From: Onthophagus taurus
Lineage: Eukaryota; Arthropoda; Insecta; Coleoptera; Scarabaeidae
Direction of reading: 5' to 3'
DNA length: 64,000 nt
Assembly (NCBI RefSeq): GCF_036711975.1
Contig: NC_091972.1
Coordinates: 6,019,001-6,083,000, forward strand
Part shown: positions 45,134 through 57,349 of the stretch, piece after piece
Position numbering within the stretch: position 1 is the stretch's first letter
How the letters are laid out: each line of letters begins with the position of its first letter
Translations under genes and position numbers: made by a program
The notes under the pieces: model-generated
Told to the model about the DNA's origin: nothing
Seen by the model: the letters and a program-made list of their open reading frames with translations, nothing else
The model's database searches: none

Positions 45134-48100
45134 CAAGATAGCTAGAATCAGTTTCATCCAGTGCCAGAAAACGAATACAGAGATTTCCGTATATTCATGT
45201 TGAAGATGTTATGAGGACTACATCCCACTGCGACCATAAAAAAAAGGTAAACTCACTATCTTTCAAATTATACATTGAGAAGATAACATTGGTTATCATA
45301 TTATGACTGGGTGAAGAAGGATTTTGCAAGGAAGTGGTTAAAGCTGGTAACTTGGAACACTGAGTAACACTATAGTGACGACAACTACGAAACCTTACCG
45401 GTGATTGCGACAGTAATGTTGACATTTTAAAACTTCTTGTTAATAGCATATATGGCAGTAAATATTACCCATTTCTAGTGATCACCACGCAACGATCGTT
45501 ATGTTACGAAAAGTACTGCTTGGAAATTTAGTTGCAATAAAATGCTACCTTTACTACCTTTATGATTTAAGCAAGGAAAAGATTAGTACTAAGAGTGGCG
45601 GACTCCAGTAGAGTCGGAGAGTAGTACTCCAGTGGATGAGGGGAAATTCGACTTCTTAGTGAAATAAGCACACCAACAGCTTGACCACAAAAAACCCATA
45701 TAAGCCAATAATTACCACATTGCCGGTAATGTTACTTCCTAATTTAACTGCTAATCGCAGCAAAAAGCTATCAACAAGCTTTATCCATTTTATGTCCTCA
45801 ATCATCTACCGTAGCACACATATTGATGACTTTGTGTTCTGTACATTACGTTTATACTGTTTATCTGGGATTTAGCAGATTTTGATTTATATTTTTATGT
45901 GCTTGTTGAGATGCAGCGCGGGGGACGATGACTTCATGGGGCCTCAAATAAAATACTGTTTAAGATTGAGGGGGAAGGGAAATATATAGTGTATTAAACG
46001 GGTACGAAAAGCTCTGTCCCGCCAACACACCAACGTTTCCGAACGGCATGAATTATTAATGCACGTCGAGAGGAAGACGCGTTCGTCCGTTCGTTCGGAT
46101 GACAGTGTTTTGTTTTTGGGCGCGGCGCTTGTTTCTGTCATAATAACTTTTTTCGACGCATCTCTCTCAAAACTTGAACGAAATACTATGACGAATGAAG
46201 ACACAAGAAGAATCATACTGTTATTATGTATACTATGTACTGTCAACGCACGAAATAATGATTTAAATGTGATTCGTAAAGAGATTGACAACCTTATGTC
46301 TTGTGGTTTTTTTTAAATTGATAAAAATCATTTTTCGTGGAATCAAAAATGTGTGTCACAGGCGTATGTACATTTCGCATTTCATTGTGCACATGAGCGA
46401 AGCAATCGCGAGTTGCACTCGTCGTCACACGCGTCATAATTGCTTCAAAAACGGGTTCGCCGAATCGACAACGGCGCGACGTTTATTATTATTGGCAACC
46501 GGCGGCGGCCGCTACGCGAAATATCGGCGCTGCGAGCGAACGCGTCGCGCAAGCTCGTAAACTTTACGTCCGGCGACCGCAAAGTTTATAAAAGCGTTTC
46601 GCGAAAGGGTTTTAAAGGCCCGTTTCGCAACTAAGTAATGGGGTTAACAGTCCAACTCTGACCGAAGACGCATGCGTTCTTCTTTATAACCGTTCCAACC
46701 TAACGCAACAAAAATTACATTGCTAACACACTATATATACAGAGCGTTCATTAAAAACACCTTTTTTTCATTTATTTGTAATCAAAGTTTTTATCTATAA
46801 AATACCTTGCGTGATATCTAGTTAATTAAAAAACAGGTCAAGAGGGAGAGAAAACGCAACTGTTCCATCTTATGGTAAATTGTGAAAGGAGCGACTTCAA
46901 AGTCTTAATACTATTTATATTCTGCAATTGCCTATACATAAAAAACTAAATGAGCAGTATTGGGGGTAATTAAATAACATTTAATAAGTAAATTGGGGTA
47001 ACCTAGAACCGTTTCCCGATTGTAAGGAAAACCTTTAGTTAACTAAAAGTGCACCATGACTTTACGGACACACTATATTTCTTAACAAGATACTTATCCA
47101 GATGTATAATAAAATTGTGACTAGCAGAGAGAAAGCAGGAAAGATTTCAATAAAACAACTCTTAACACTTTTTGCAACTTCAACATCGTTTTGCCAAATA
47201 ACCCAAAAAAGGAAATATAAGGTTATGGATAAAAAGCAAACAAATCGGATTAGGGGGATGTTGGACCAACGATGTTGCAAAAACCAAGCTAATACCTCAA
47301 CCCCATGTAGTCATAACCTAAATGATTTGATGAGTGGTGTAATAAAGTGTCCAAAATCTACGAACACTTAGATTTTTTAATACCTATAACATTTGAAACA
47401 ACACTCTGTATATTATTGATGTATCTCTCTAATCATTATGATTTAAATCACTGTAGAAACACGTTTATCACGTATCGATTAGAAAATATGGGAGAAAATA
47501 TTTAACCGCCCACGCAGATCGCACGCAGTATATAAATTTATTAGTTTCAATAAAACCCGCGGTGCCGAAAGAAAAAAAAGGAAGGCGGCACGAGGTCGTC
47601 TCATCGCAGGTGAGGTTGGGGGGGTTAAGAAGGGGCGCGTGACCACCCGCAGTCTCGCAATCGCGCTGTCAATCACCGATCACGCCCCTCAATAATTAAT
47701 CATGAGAGCCCCAGACGACCGTTCCTCTTATATTCAACCGTTTCTACGGAATATTTAGAACGCGGGCGTATTATACACGAGAGGAGGAGGAAGAGGTTAT
47801 GTGGTATCGCGGGTCTCATCTCCCAAATTGACGGTTTCACATTCCTCATTGTCCTCTCGTCGTTATTAAGCGAACGCTTACTTAGAGTTTAAAAGAGGAT
47901 GAGGTGGAGGAAGACGCGAGAAGGGTTCTTGTTGTTATACGACTTAATCAACGCAAAAGCAGCGAGATCCAATCCATTAGTTTTCGTTATTTTTATTTTT
48001 TGTTATCTTTTGACGTTTTAAGATATGTTTAAAACATTTACAAAGAATTAATTATTATGTAAATGAAATGTAATGTATTGGTCACACGAGAAGTCGGACA

Positions 48101-50162
48101 CTTCCGAATAACATTTTGTGATAGTAGCTGTTCTTTATCGGGTATAAAACGGGACGCGCAACGCGTATTAAATTTCTTTAACCGGGGACGTAGGCATCAA
48201 TAAAGCCCAGGTTTTAGAACGTCCCCGGCGGATTTCTGTGCGTGTTAGTGCGATCTCCCGCTGCCAAGCTACCTAACTATTGTGGCGCCGTGCAGAGGCA
48301 GTCGCATTAACCAGAAACCCTGCCAATGGCGTTCATCAATCTTTGTTGAGCTTAGAAAAATTCCAAAAGACGTGGTTCCACAAAAACAGTTTTAAAGTTT
48401 CCTTTAATTTCTACACACTCACACACAAAGTACGTACTGATTTCGAATCAGTTCTTAAAAGATATGATTTAAAAAAAGGAACGTTTTAAAAAGGAGTCTT
48501 TAAAAAAAGTTGCTTCGTTGAATCCTCTTCTGCTTTCGTTTTAAATGCATATTCGTCTAGATTTCAATATAGATTTGGTGAGGCGCGCAATCCATCTAAC
48601 TCGATGCGGTCAGGCTCACCACCTGTTTGCACCAATAATGGGCTACCGGTCGTCGACAACGACGAAGAGAACCCATGATTTGATATTTAAATGCACTCCT
48701 TTTCTCTTCGTATAATTGGATCGCGACGACGACCAAAAGATCTTTCAACAAGCAAAAGGTTTTCGTTCGTTTTCTACACAAAAGGGATAAAGAATTACAT
48801 TATGTATTCAATTTATTCAAACAAAAACTATTTCAATTAAAAAAAAATTGAATGTGTTGTTTACACTTTCTCGTTTGACACTAAGTAGAGTAACAAAAGG
48901 AATATAATTACGTCTGTTGGATTATCTTCATTGTAAATCTAGGATTTAAAATTCTAAAAGCTTTTTAACCTAATTTATTCGTTTGTGTTTACTTAAATTA
49001 CAACCTTATATTAGGTTCTATATTTAAACATAGATAAAGACCAATTTCCGGTTAACTGATTTGCAACTTCATCAACTCACATAATTGAGGTTTCGGCTCA
49101 TATCTTTTGAGCATACAGGGAGAACCAGAAATGATTTGAATTGATCCTGTAAACATCACATTGATAATGTCAAACATCTCCTTGAGACTTCTTTTATGCG
49201 ATCGCCTTTATTCCGAAGCCTATAGTCAAAATCTTTCCATTGGAGTTGGGCAAGTCTAATCAAAAGTTGTTGGGTTGCCATAATAAATGTTAAAATATCT
49301 TTACGACGAGCAATTTTTAGATATAGTCATTTCCAAGATCATATCTGCTGCCTAGAAAAGTCTAAGTCTTAGTGTTAGGAAACAACTTCTCTTAGAATTT
49401 TTATCAGTTAAGAGTGCAAATCTTTCACAACTGGTATTCCTTTAATTGATTTTGTTCGTCAATTCGGCTCTTTAACTTGAGAACAATATTTTCAAATATG
49501 TTTTTAAAATCGAGCATCCAATGTGGTATGGGTGCTGCGATGATGGGAGCTGCAAATTACTTTTTGGAAGTTCGTCATCACCGACAAAATGTAGCAATTC
49601 AATTCGATTCATCAACATTACTGGAAATCACGACTGGTTCCTTGTGGTATTGGGTAATCTTCATTTTTTCAACAAATCCAATTGGCAGTGAATGTACAGA
49701 TGACCGTTTACATAAAATTTTAACTCTTTCGCGGTGAATGAAGCACTAACTTTATGATATGAAACGTGATTCAGTGATATGTTGTGTTCACTGAACCAAA
49801 CTGTATAATTCTAAAAACATCAATAACACAATAAAAGTGATCATAAGATATGACATCATAATATTATGTTATGAAAATGGAAAGACAAAAGTAACGTTTT
49901 GTACATAAGTAATGAGCACAATGACGAGAGAGAAGATACGTATATTAGGAGGTATAGAAACTATTAGATGTTTTTTACTTGATGCCATTAACTGAACACA
50001 GAAAATATTCTGGAGAGACATTGTCAATATATAACTTTAGATTAACTTTTAAGCAGTATTCTGTAAGTTAACCAAACCTAGGTGCCTGAACGGATGGATA
50101 ACAAAAGTTGACGCAATGCAGAAGATGAAAAACAAAAGTTAAGTATCTTGTATGCTTATTTA
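45134..50162. other. Long intergenic stretch with GC-rich blocks
   Basis: No supported gene in 5 kb. GC-rich, non-repetitive blocks occur at about 46020-46620, 47500-47900 and 48120-48300 (for example a CGGGACGCGCAACGCG word near 48150 and the inverted pair GGGGACGT/ACGTCCCC at 48185-48225). ORFs over these blocks lack domains and look like effects of base composition. They could be conserved regulatory DNA of the SoxF locus or of a neighbour. Confidence 0.35.
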
Positions 50163-50384
50163 TACAGTATTTCCAAAAGTAACGCATAAATTCCCATTCG
50201 TTTGAGATAGAAAAATACCAGTAGCCATGCGTAACCATGGCAACCAATTTTTGAGATATTTTATAATAGACAATGATTAATTTTTGATATCTGAAACAAT
50301 TGGTTGCCATGGTTACGCATGGTTACTGCTATTTTTCTATCGCAATTAAATGGGATTTATGTGATATTTTTATAAAACACTGTA
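50163..50384. repeat. 222-bp hairpin MITE with TACAGT ends
   Basis: The left arm begins TACAGTATTTCCAAAAGTAA and includes CCATGCGTAACCATGGCAAC; the right arm is the complement with modest divergence and ends ACTGTA. The centre is near 50270. TA at both ends suggests TA-target insertion. Half of the element recurs at about 53195-53285. Confidence 0.85.
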
Positions 50385-50712
50385 TTTTTGTATTTTTCTA
50401 TTATTTTTAATGTACGTGCACGACGATATTTGCAAAATATTAGATAATAATGGCAGAAAACTAAATATTACATGTAAATGTGTAAATACTGCTTGGAGAA
50501 GATGGATACTGAATGTATTTGACAATGTACTGTTTGCAGAAGCCTGGGTACTGATGGCAGAACGCTCTCCTTACTTGCAAAAAGTTAGATATTGATGGCA
50601 GAATAATCTCCTTACTTGCAGAAGACTAAATACTGATGCTAGAAACCTACCTACTCATGGTAGAAGGCTAGATACTATTTGGAGAAGACAGATGTTGATG
50701 ACATGCAAGTTT
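50258..50712 (+). repeat. Duplicated segment, copy 1, with degenerate minisatellite
   Basis: From the right half of the hairpin MITE through 50712, this sequence is repeated at 53192-53655 with roughly 10 percent change by eye. Its body is a decayed tandem array with units near 40 bp built on TACTGATGGCAGAA and CTCCTTACTTGCAAAAG. Short frames in it are products of the repeat. Confidence 0.75.
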
Positions 50713-52215
50713 CACTCACAGCCAAAATACTGAGTATACTATATTTAAGAATTCTATGCATGTTTTGAAACATTTTTGCAAATATAATATTATTTTTATA
50801 TGCTTTGTAAAATTCATTTGAGTGGTTTCTAAGCTTACTTTTTAATTGGTTGTAATAACGCAACGAAAATGCCATTGATTCCCGCTATTAAAAAGCATCA
50901 CTTGATGATGATCAACAAGCTTACTGAATCGAAATAATTATCACATATGGTGGAAAAACTTTCTGGTGTATTTTTATTAATTCATAGACGTTATTGTATT
51001 TTACCACTAAATAATTTATTTATTATAAAAACATTAACTGATTACCGTTGAATGAAGATTCCTTATTGAACCATCATGTTAACGCACCTTATTTACCGGT
51101 ACATCAATATTAAAACCCTTAACCGTTGATGTAGCGTGAAGGCATCAATGATTCCCTGCAATTTTTTTTTCGTTTTATATTTTATTTTTTTCTTTTATTT
51201 CTTTTTGTTCATGGTGCACTTAAATACCTAATTTATGTCGACGGTGTTGTGTCTCGTAACCTCGGGGTTTTAAACTATACAATGACCGCAGCAGATTCGC
51301 GAACCGTTGCAGCCTCCGGTAGCATGATTCTAACATCTAGAATTCATTTGAAAAAAAAAACCTATTTGCTTTATAAGACAACAAATAAGAAATCTGATCA
51401 AAACTTAGTTACGAAATAATTAAATCATATTTCATTAATTTTAAGGTATATGTAATTGCATCATCTTTTTTGTAATTTTAATATCTTGATAAGTTAGAAA
51501 AAGATGCTTATCATTATAATTTCACGTTTCCTTAAAGAATTTTTTCCACGTCGCAGATAATTAATGTTGTTCCTAACTTCACTCGATACAACGGTTACAA
51601 CAACAAACGATTCGGACATCTGGTTCCAGGTTCCTCGTATCTACATATTAAGTCTTTGCGGCGGTGCTGCAAATGATAAATGGCATCGACTTTATTAATA
51701 GCCATCTAATAATAACGTGCGCAAATGTAGCAACTAAAAGGTATCGGCAATGGCTTTGAAAGAGGAGAAGAAGAAGAAGAGGAGGCAGCACTGCTTCGGC
51801 CCCTTCTTCTATCTGGCGTCGGGATCTGTTTGGAGCCCGTTCTTTCGCCCTTTTCTGCGTGCGCGTGTAAACTTCGTGAACGCGTCGTCGTCGTCATCGT
51901 CGTTTCTTCGCACGCAAATTACGTTTACGACGTCGAAAACGGCACCGTCGATGTCCAGAACAAATCCCTTGATTAGAATTTTCGCCGGCCCCGCGAAGCA
52001 ATAAAGACGGCCCACGGGTCGCATAAAACACGGCGCCGGCCGATGACACGTTACGTTCGATTATCGATATTTTTTATGCAATTTCAACGATGTAAAGAGG
52101 ATAGATTACAAAATTGTAATAACCATAAATAACTTGTTATTTAATTATGTAATCAAAATTGCTTAATTTTTATTTCTGCAAAATAAAGTAATCTTTTTTA
52201 GCACTACATTAGTAA
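50713..52215. other. Intergenic DNA, GC-rich block at 51.7-52.05 kb
   Basis: No gene supported. 51740-52050 is GC-rich with AAG/GAA and TCG microsatellite-like runs (for example CGTCGTCGTCATCGTCG), which create overlapping frames on both strands. Confidence 0.35.
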
Positions 52216-52223
52216 TAGTGTAA

Positions 52224-52581
52224 CCTCAAGGATACATTAATGCTATTGCAGAATGGATGGAAATTCCTCAACCTGATCAACTTCCACAATATAAAGATTT
52301 TCGAGTACTGACACTTCCATCAAACCTCATGAGTCATAAAACTTATGGATGAAATCTGGTTGTTTGCCAAAATAATTCATTAACAATTTCTAACACAAGA
52401 AATTCTCAAGATGATGCGATAAGCTTTCAAATTCAACTAACTTATTGTCAAAAAGAGTGTGGTATTGAAGATCCAATTCAAGATGGATCCTCAACAGTTG
52501 TTGAATGAGGAAACATAACGGCTAAAAACTGAGAGGTTGAAGTAAATGTGTTAGTAAAATTCGATGTAAACTCAGCAGGTT
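52224..52581 (+). pseudogene. Decayed protein-like frame interrupted only by TGA
   Basis: One frame runs about 119 codons with protein-like composition: AEWMEIPQPDQLPQYKDFRV, then LTLPSNLMSHKTYG, SFQIQLTYCQKECGIEDPIQ and EVEVNVLVKFDVNSAG. It is broken by three TGA codons and no TAA or TAG until 52579-52581. If TGA is read as tryptophan the phrases become YG-W-NL, VE-W-GN and KN-W-EV. The tail, including the IEDP...VEW word and a downstream SFKTSHRSLD, faintly recalls small catalase-family proteins, where IEDP...VEW and HRPLG words occur; this is from memory and weak. No start, promoter or splice sites were found. Either a pseudogene or a transferred fragment. Confidence 0.45.
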
Positions 52582-53040
52582 AGGTTCATTGAAAAGAGCG
52601 TTTTGACATATTAGAATCATTCAAAACCTCACATCGATCTCTTGACACCTAAACCCACTTTCCTTAGGGAATAGAATAAAAACCGGTTTAGTAATTAGTA
52701 ATTGTTGACCCGTAAATCCTATATCGGCCCCAATTTGAAACAAACTGCGACGGTCTGATTCGTTTAACGATTTCCTCGGAGGAAAGCGATGCACGAGAGC
52801 GTATTGAGCTGTGAAGAGGGCACTCGACGCGTTGTTGGAGCCGCACCCGACACAACGATGACCCTACAACGATGACGGGAGTTCCGTTGTCGACCCCCGC
52901 CGCCGAAACGACGATGCTGCCCGGGTGTGGCCCCCCCAGTCTTTAATTTATATCGCGGGCCGCCCTCTGTTATTTTATTAGCGAGAGCGTTGGCAGGACT
53001 TCGATTCGAACAATACCAGAAAAGAAAATATTAATAAATA
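52582..53040. other. GC-rich intergenic block
   Basis: The GC-rich block at 52730-52990 has no recognisable coding signal. It is probably non-coding, possibly regulatory. Confidence 0.3.
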
Positions 53041-53044
53041 AAGA

Positions 53045-53755
53045 ATGAAATAAAAAGATTCGATAAATGATAATAATATAATAAATATTATTTTTCCTCG
53101 AGAACACCCACTAAATTGGTGTGTGTCGTTTTATTTGTAACAAGATTTAGGTTGATAGTACAAATAAATAGTAAATTTAATATTTCATTAAAGACAATGA
53201 TTAATTTTTGATATCTGAAACAATTGGTTGCCATGGTTACGCATGGTTGCTGTTATTTTTCTATCTCATTTGAATGGGAAAACTGTATTTTTATAATTTT
53301 CTATTATTCTTAATTTACATGCACGACGATATTACTTGCAAAACATTAGATACTGATGGCAGAAAACTAAATATTACATGTAAATCTGTAAATACTGCTT
53401 GGAGAAGATGGATACTGAATGTAGGAGACAATATACTGTTTGCAGAAGTCTGGATACTGATGGCAGAACACTCTGCTTACTTGCAAAAAGTTAGATATTG
53501 ATGGCAGAACAGTCTCCTTATTTGCTGAAGGTTAGATACTGATGACAGAACACTCTTCTTACTTGCAAAAGACTATATACTAATGTCAAAAACCTACCTA
53601 CTGATGGTAGAAGGCTAGATACTATTTGGAGAAGACAGATATTGATAACATGCAAGATCGATGAAATAAAAAGATTTGATAAATGATAATAACATAATAA
53701 ATATTATTTTTCTTATATAAGTTTTATTTGTAATAAGATTTAGGTTGATAGTACT
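53045..53755 (+). repeat. Duplicated minisatellite segment, copy 2, inside ~100-bp direct repeats
   Basis: 53192-53655 repeats 50258-50712. In addition the sequences on both sides match each other: GATTCGATAAATGATAATAA with GTTTTATTTGTAACAAGATT in 53050-53160, and their counterparts in 53660-53755, ending in both cases TTAGGTTGATAGTAC. The segment is therefore enclosed by direct repeats of roughly 100 bp, which copy 1 does not have. Confidence 0.7.
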
Positions 53756-54099
53756 GTAACTCAACTTATAAAGTGATAAGTTAAGGTTTGAAATTTTAAA
53801 TTTATTGTTGTCTATAACACAGTATTTAAGACGTTTTAACGATAAATTAAACATTTTAAATTAACAAATTTAATTACTTCCCGCGTCCTCATTTACATCC
53901 GTTGAATGCTCTATGGGCGATTTCCGAGAAAACCGTCCGTGACGGAAACCTATAAAAGCGAAACCTTACCGAAGTTGACCTCGAAAATTCGAAATTTACC
54001 GTTACCCAGTTTTCATTCAAGGCGAGTACACATTAAATTACGAAAAACAGCTACATTATCATTACGAAGGCTTTCACGACCGGTGTTAATTAAACTAAA

Positions 54100-54610
54100 A
54101 CTATAACTAATACTAGACCTAGTTCTAGGTCTAGTGTTAGTTCTATTGATAATGCTAGTGTAAAACTAGAACTAACATTAGAGCTAGAACTAGAAACATT
54201 CAGGTTTAGCTGTCTTGAGAGACGTTCGGCTAAATCCGAATGTTTCTGGTTCTCGGTCTAGTGTTAGTACAAGTTTTGCACTAGCACTATCACTAGATCT
54301 AACACAAGACCTAGAACTAGAATCGTTCGGATTTGGCCGTGCGTCTCTTAAGACAGAAACTTAGAGTTATCATAAGGACGTCACCTTTTCAAAGCAAAAC
54401 TTTTCCTTTGAAAAACTACCTAATGCCTGTACAATTAGGCTATGTTGTATTTTATGTGGGAGAGCGCAAGTGAATAGTAGTTCCGTAACTATGGTTACTG
54501 CATTTTTCTTTAGAAAGAAGTTCGAAGTTCACATTTTTCAAAAAACCCGAAAGTTTCTAGTTCTTGGCCTAGTGTTAGTTCTAGGTCTAGTTTTCTTTTT
54601 CTTTCTTAAG
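54100..54610. repeat. Alternating-orientation palindromic satellite, locus 2
   Basis: Block A hairpins at about 54192 (forward centre) and 54320 (reverse centre, second half decayed) are flanked by block B words CTAGTTCTAGGTCTAGTGTT and their complements, as at 31 kb and 59.5 kb. A 63-bp dispersed repeat shared with the Ddx1 intron (54441-54503) interrupts the array, followed by one more block B piece at 54557-54595. Confidence 0.8.
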
Positions 54611-57230
54611 GTAATAAATATTAATTCAATCACTTTACACACTAAAAGCATACTTCATTCAATATAATAAAGACTCCATGATAATTTTGTTCAGTCTCTT
54701 TCTCGAAGTTATAGATAAATGTTGATCCAAAATACGAATGACAAAGTTTCCACCCTACAATCTTTTCGAGCGTGCGCCCATGGGTCGATGCCGGGTGATA
54801 TATGGCCCGTGGGCCGGACGGCGGTTCCCTAATAACAGGGCGGCTTAAATAACACGACCCGAGGGCAGTGTTGGTATATAGAGCCTTGTGGGGTGGAGGG
54901 GGAATCCCGGCCTCGTCCCCGCAATAAAACGCTAATATGTGTCAATCGGCTGGGCCATAGGCGGGTCGCGGTCTCGCCCCTCAGGCGCTATCCGAACCTA
55001 TCAATTAATTTTATTACCTCCCCTCGAAGAACATCTCGCTTTGACAAAAGTTTCACACCGATCTCGATGCCGAACCAGGCGCAAACAAAAGAATAACTCC
55101 GAAACCTTCGCTATCATTAAATTTTTTTTAATACATCATTATTTTATTTGTGTTTTTGTGTACTACATAAACAATTTTTGCTTTTCGCAGAAAATTAAAT
55201 TATTTTAAGACACATCTACATTCTCAAACAGTTCTATGTTTTAGTAAACAATTTCACTTCAACATATTTCAAATTTAAAATCTAAAGTACTCCACAAAGC
55301 CAATTAGAACAGTACAATTTTTTTTTCTTTAATTTTTTTTTAATATCCGTTACTCGGAGAGGCAATAGGTTCGTGCCTGGACTTACAAACAATCTTTGCA
55401 AAGCGAGGTGGTGGCTGGCGTTCGTCGTCGATGGCGGGTTCAAGTTACGAGGAAGTGAAACGGCGACGGCGACGTGTATTCGATCGCGGCGATCGCGAGT
55501 GTTGTTCGCGAACGCTTACATCGCCGATAACGGCCGCAACAATAACAATAAACGGCTACGCGGTGGTCCCCAACGACTGACGGTGTCATCAAACGTGACG
55601 TCAAAGAATTTTCGAAATTGAACTATAACCATGAAAACAATACTTCTTCAAGGTTGTGACTCACGTGATAAATCTAACCAATACTTTTATTTATAAAGAA
55701 GCACCTACAAGAAACGCATTCTGACGCATATCTGTAGTTTAGAAGTGAATATGTATATAAGCTTAAAGCTGCATAATATCGATGTGTAGTATTAATGCGC
55801 TGTGAGAAAGTTAATCATCATCAAGCTTCAACTCACGTCTCTAACCCTATTTTTAAATATCATATCTTATGTTTTTAAATGAGCAAAATAAAGTTAAATC
55901 TGTTTTAATAGGAATTAAGCATAAAGAACATTTATGGGACTTATTTTGATCTATTTTTATACATTCCGCTTTATTCTATATATTTATAGTTTTTGAGTTA
56001 TTCTTCACTTCGATGACAGACACAATCCTGTGATTATAATTATAGCTACGTTTGAAGAAGACATCCAAAGAAATTTTCAATTCACTACAGACATCCATGT
56101 AATGCAGGTATGGTTGCCTAACGACCATGGATGTTTTATTAGTATCTAACATTCACCATAATGATACAGACTTGGAGACAAATAAACCAGAAATTATAAT
56201 AAGATATAATCATGAGATGGGTGAAGTCAACGTGATAGACAACGTATGGTCTACGTATGATTATACTCGAAGTAAAAATGGTTTCCTTCAACATTAAATA
56301 TTCACAATTAAACATTACGACAATGAATTATTTCACAATAAATATACAGTATGTAACAAAATAATGGAATATATTCAGTGACGAGGTCTCAAGATGAGAT
56401 CTTTGCTGATAGCGAGAAGGCACATGATGAGGACCATACTGAGACCGGTGAGGACTTTTATACATATCGTGACTCAACTGTAGTATTGCCTAATCTCAAG
56501 CTAAAATCAATTTTGGAAGAATTAGAATATCATAATAGTATATTCCAGTATTAAGGTTGAACCTAAAGTGTATGTTAGTTTCGTATATACCAAATGAATA
56601 AACTAGAAATTATATGATTCTGTATTTATGAGTAAAATTGAATTTTTATATGATTTATTGGATAGAAGAAATCAGCATGAGTTTTTTCATCTTTTTCCCT
56701 GATTACATATAATAAAAATAATAGATGCAAGCAATATATTCCTTCATAGATATCTATCAATGTCTGAAAATGCACAAATTCTTGGATATACTGACCTATC
56801 GTACATTTCAGCACTCCATAGCGACAACCATATATGTGGCACAGAGATATTACATTACATTGAATAATACAGTCTAACAAGCTACATATGTGGATCTTTA
56901 TACTGGTACCAGCAGCCAAAATGTACCTGGTTCAAAGTTTTGTAATACAGTGGTAAGGATAGCACGGTTGGTGCCAAAGTCAATGTATTATCTTCTTCCA
57001 GGTCGCAGGTTGAGTCAAAAAAAAATGCTGGAGTAAATTGCTCATTGGGCGATTTGGCCAGAGGTGCAACTACCCAAAATGTACTGGGTATACATTGAAA
57101 AAATGTACAAAATGTAATAAGTGTGTTTTTTATACTTCATACATGTAAAAAATGCTAATTAAAACGAACCAATTTGAAAGTGATTATAATCAACATTGTT
57201 AAAAGATGTAAACCAGATCACATTTAAATT
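54611..57230. other. Intergenic DNA with GC-rich blocks
   Basis: No supported gene. GC-rich blocks at 54750-55080 and 55360-55600 contrast with AT-rich surroundings. The frame at 55373-55621 has no domain and its composition follows the CGG/GCG-rich DNA. Confidence 0.35.
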
Positions 57231-57289
57231 ACTCTCCTCGATTATCCTTAGGTCTTCAATAGATAATCTTCCTTATTTTATGTAAACTT

Positions 57290-57345
57290 TGTAGGAGTCT
57301 ACTGAAGAAGGGTAGGGCCCGAAACCGGTCTAGATAAATAAAAAG
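57290..57345 (+). other. CTGAAGA...GAAAC element-end-like motif
   Basis: CTGAAGAAGGGTAGGGCCCG followed by AAACCGGTC and an ATAAATAAA stretch. Words of this form (CTGANGA, short GC stem, CGAAAC) recur at the ends of several invertebrate mobile elements and resemble the conserved core of hammerhead ribozymes. The third stem and cleavage site could not be drawn, so no ribozyme is claimed. Confidence 0.3.
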
Positions 57346-57349
57346 ATTA

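Noticed and set aside
45944-46560. Several frames in the 46-kb GC-rich block
   Set aside because: Open on both strands at once with Arg/Ser/Ala bias typical of GC-rich non-coding DNA.
49477-49737. 86-codon frame starting MRTIFSNMFLKSS
   Set aside because: Plausible composition but no domain, splice context or repeat evidence; not supported as a gene.
51706-52024. Overlapping open frames on both strands at 51.7-52.0 kb
   Set aside because: Produced by GAA and TCG microsatellite-like DNA; low-complexity Ser/Lys runs and no domain.
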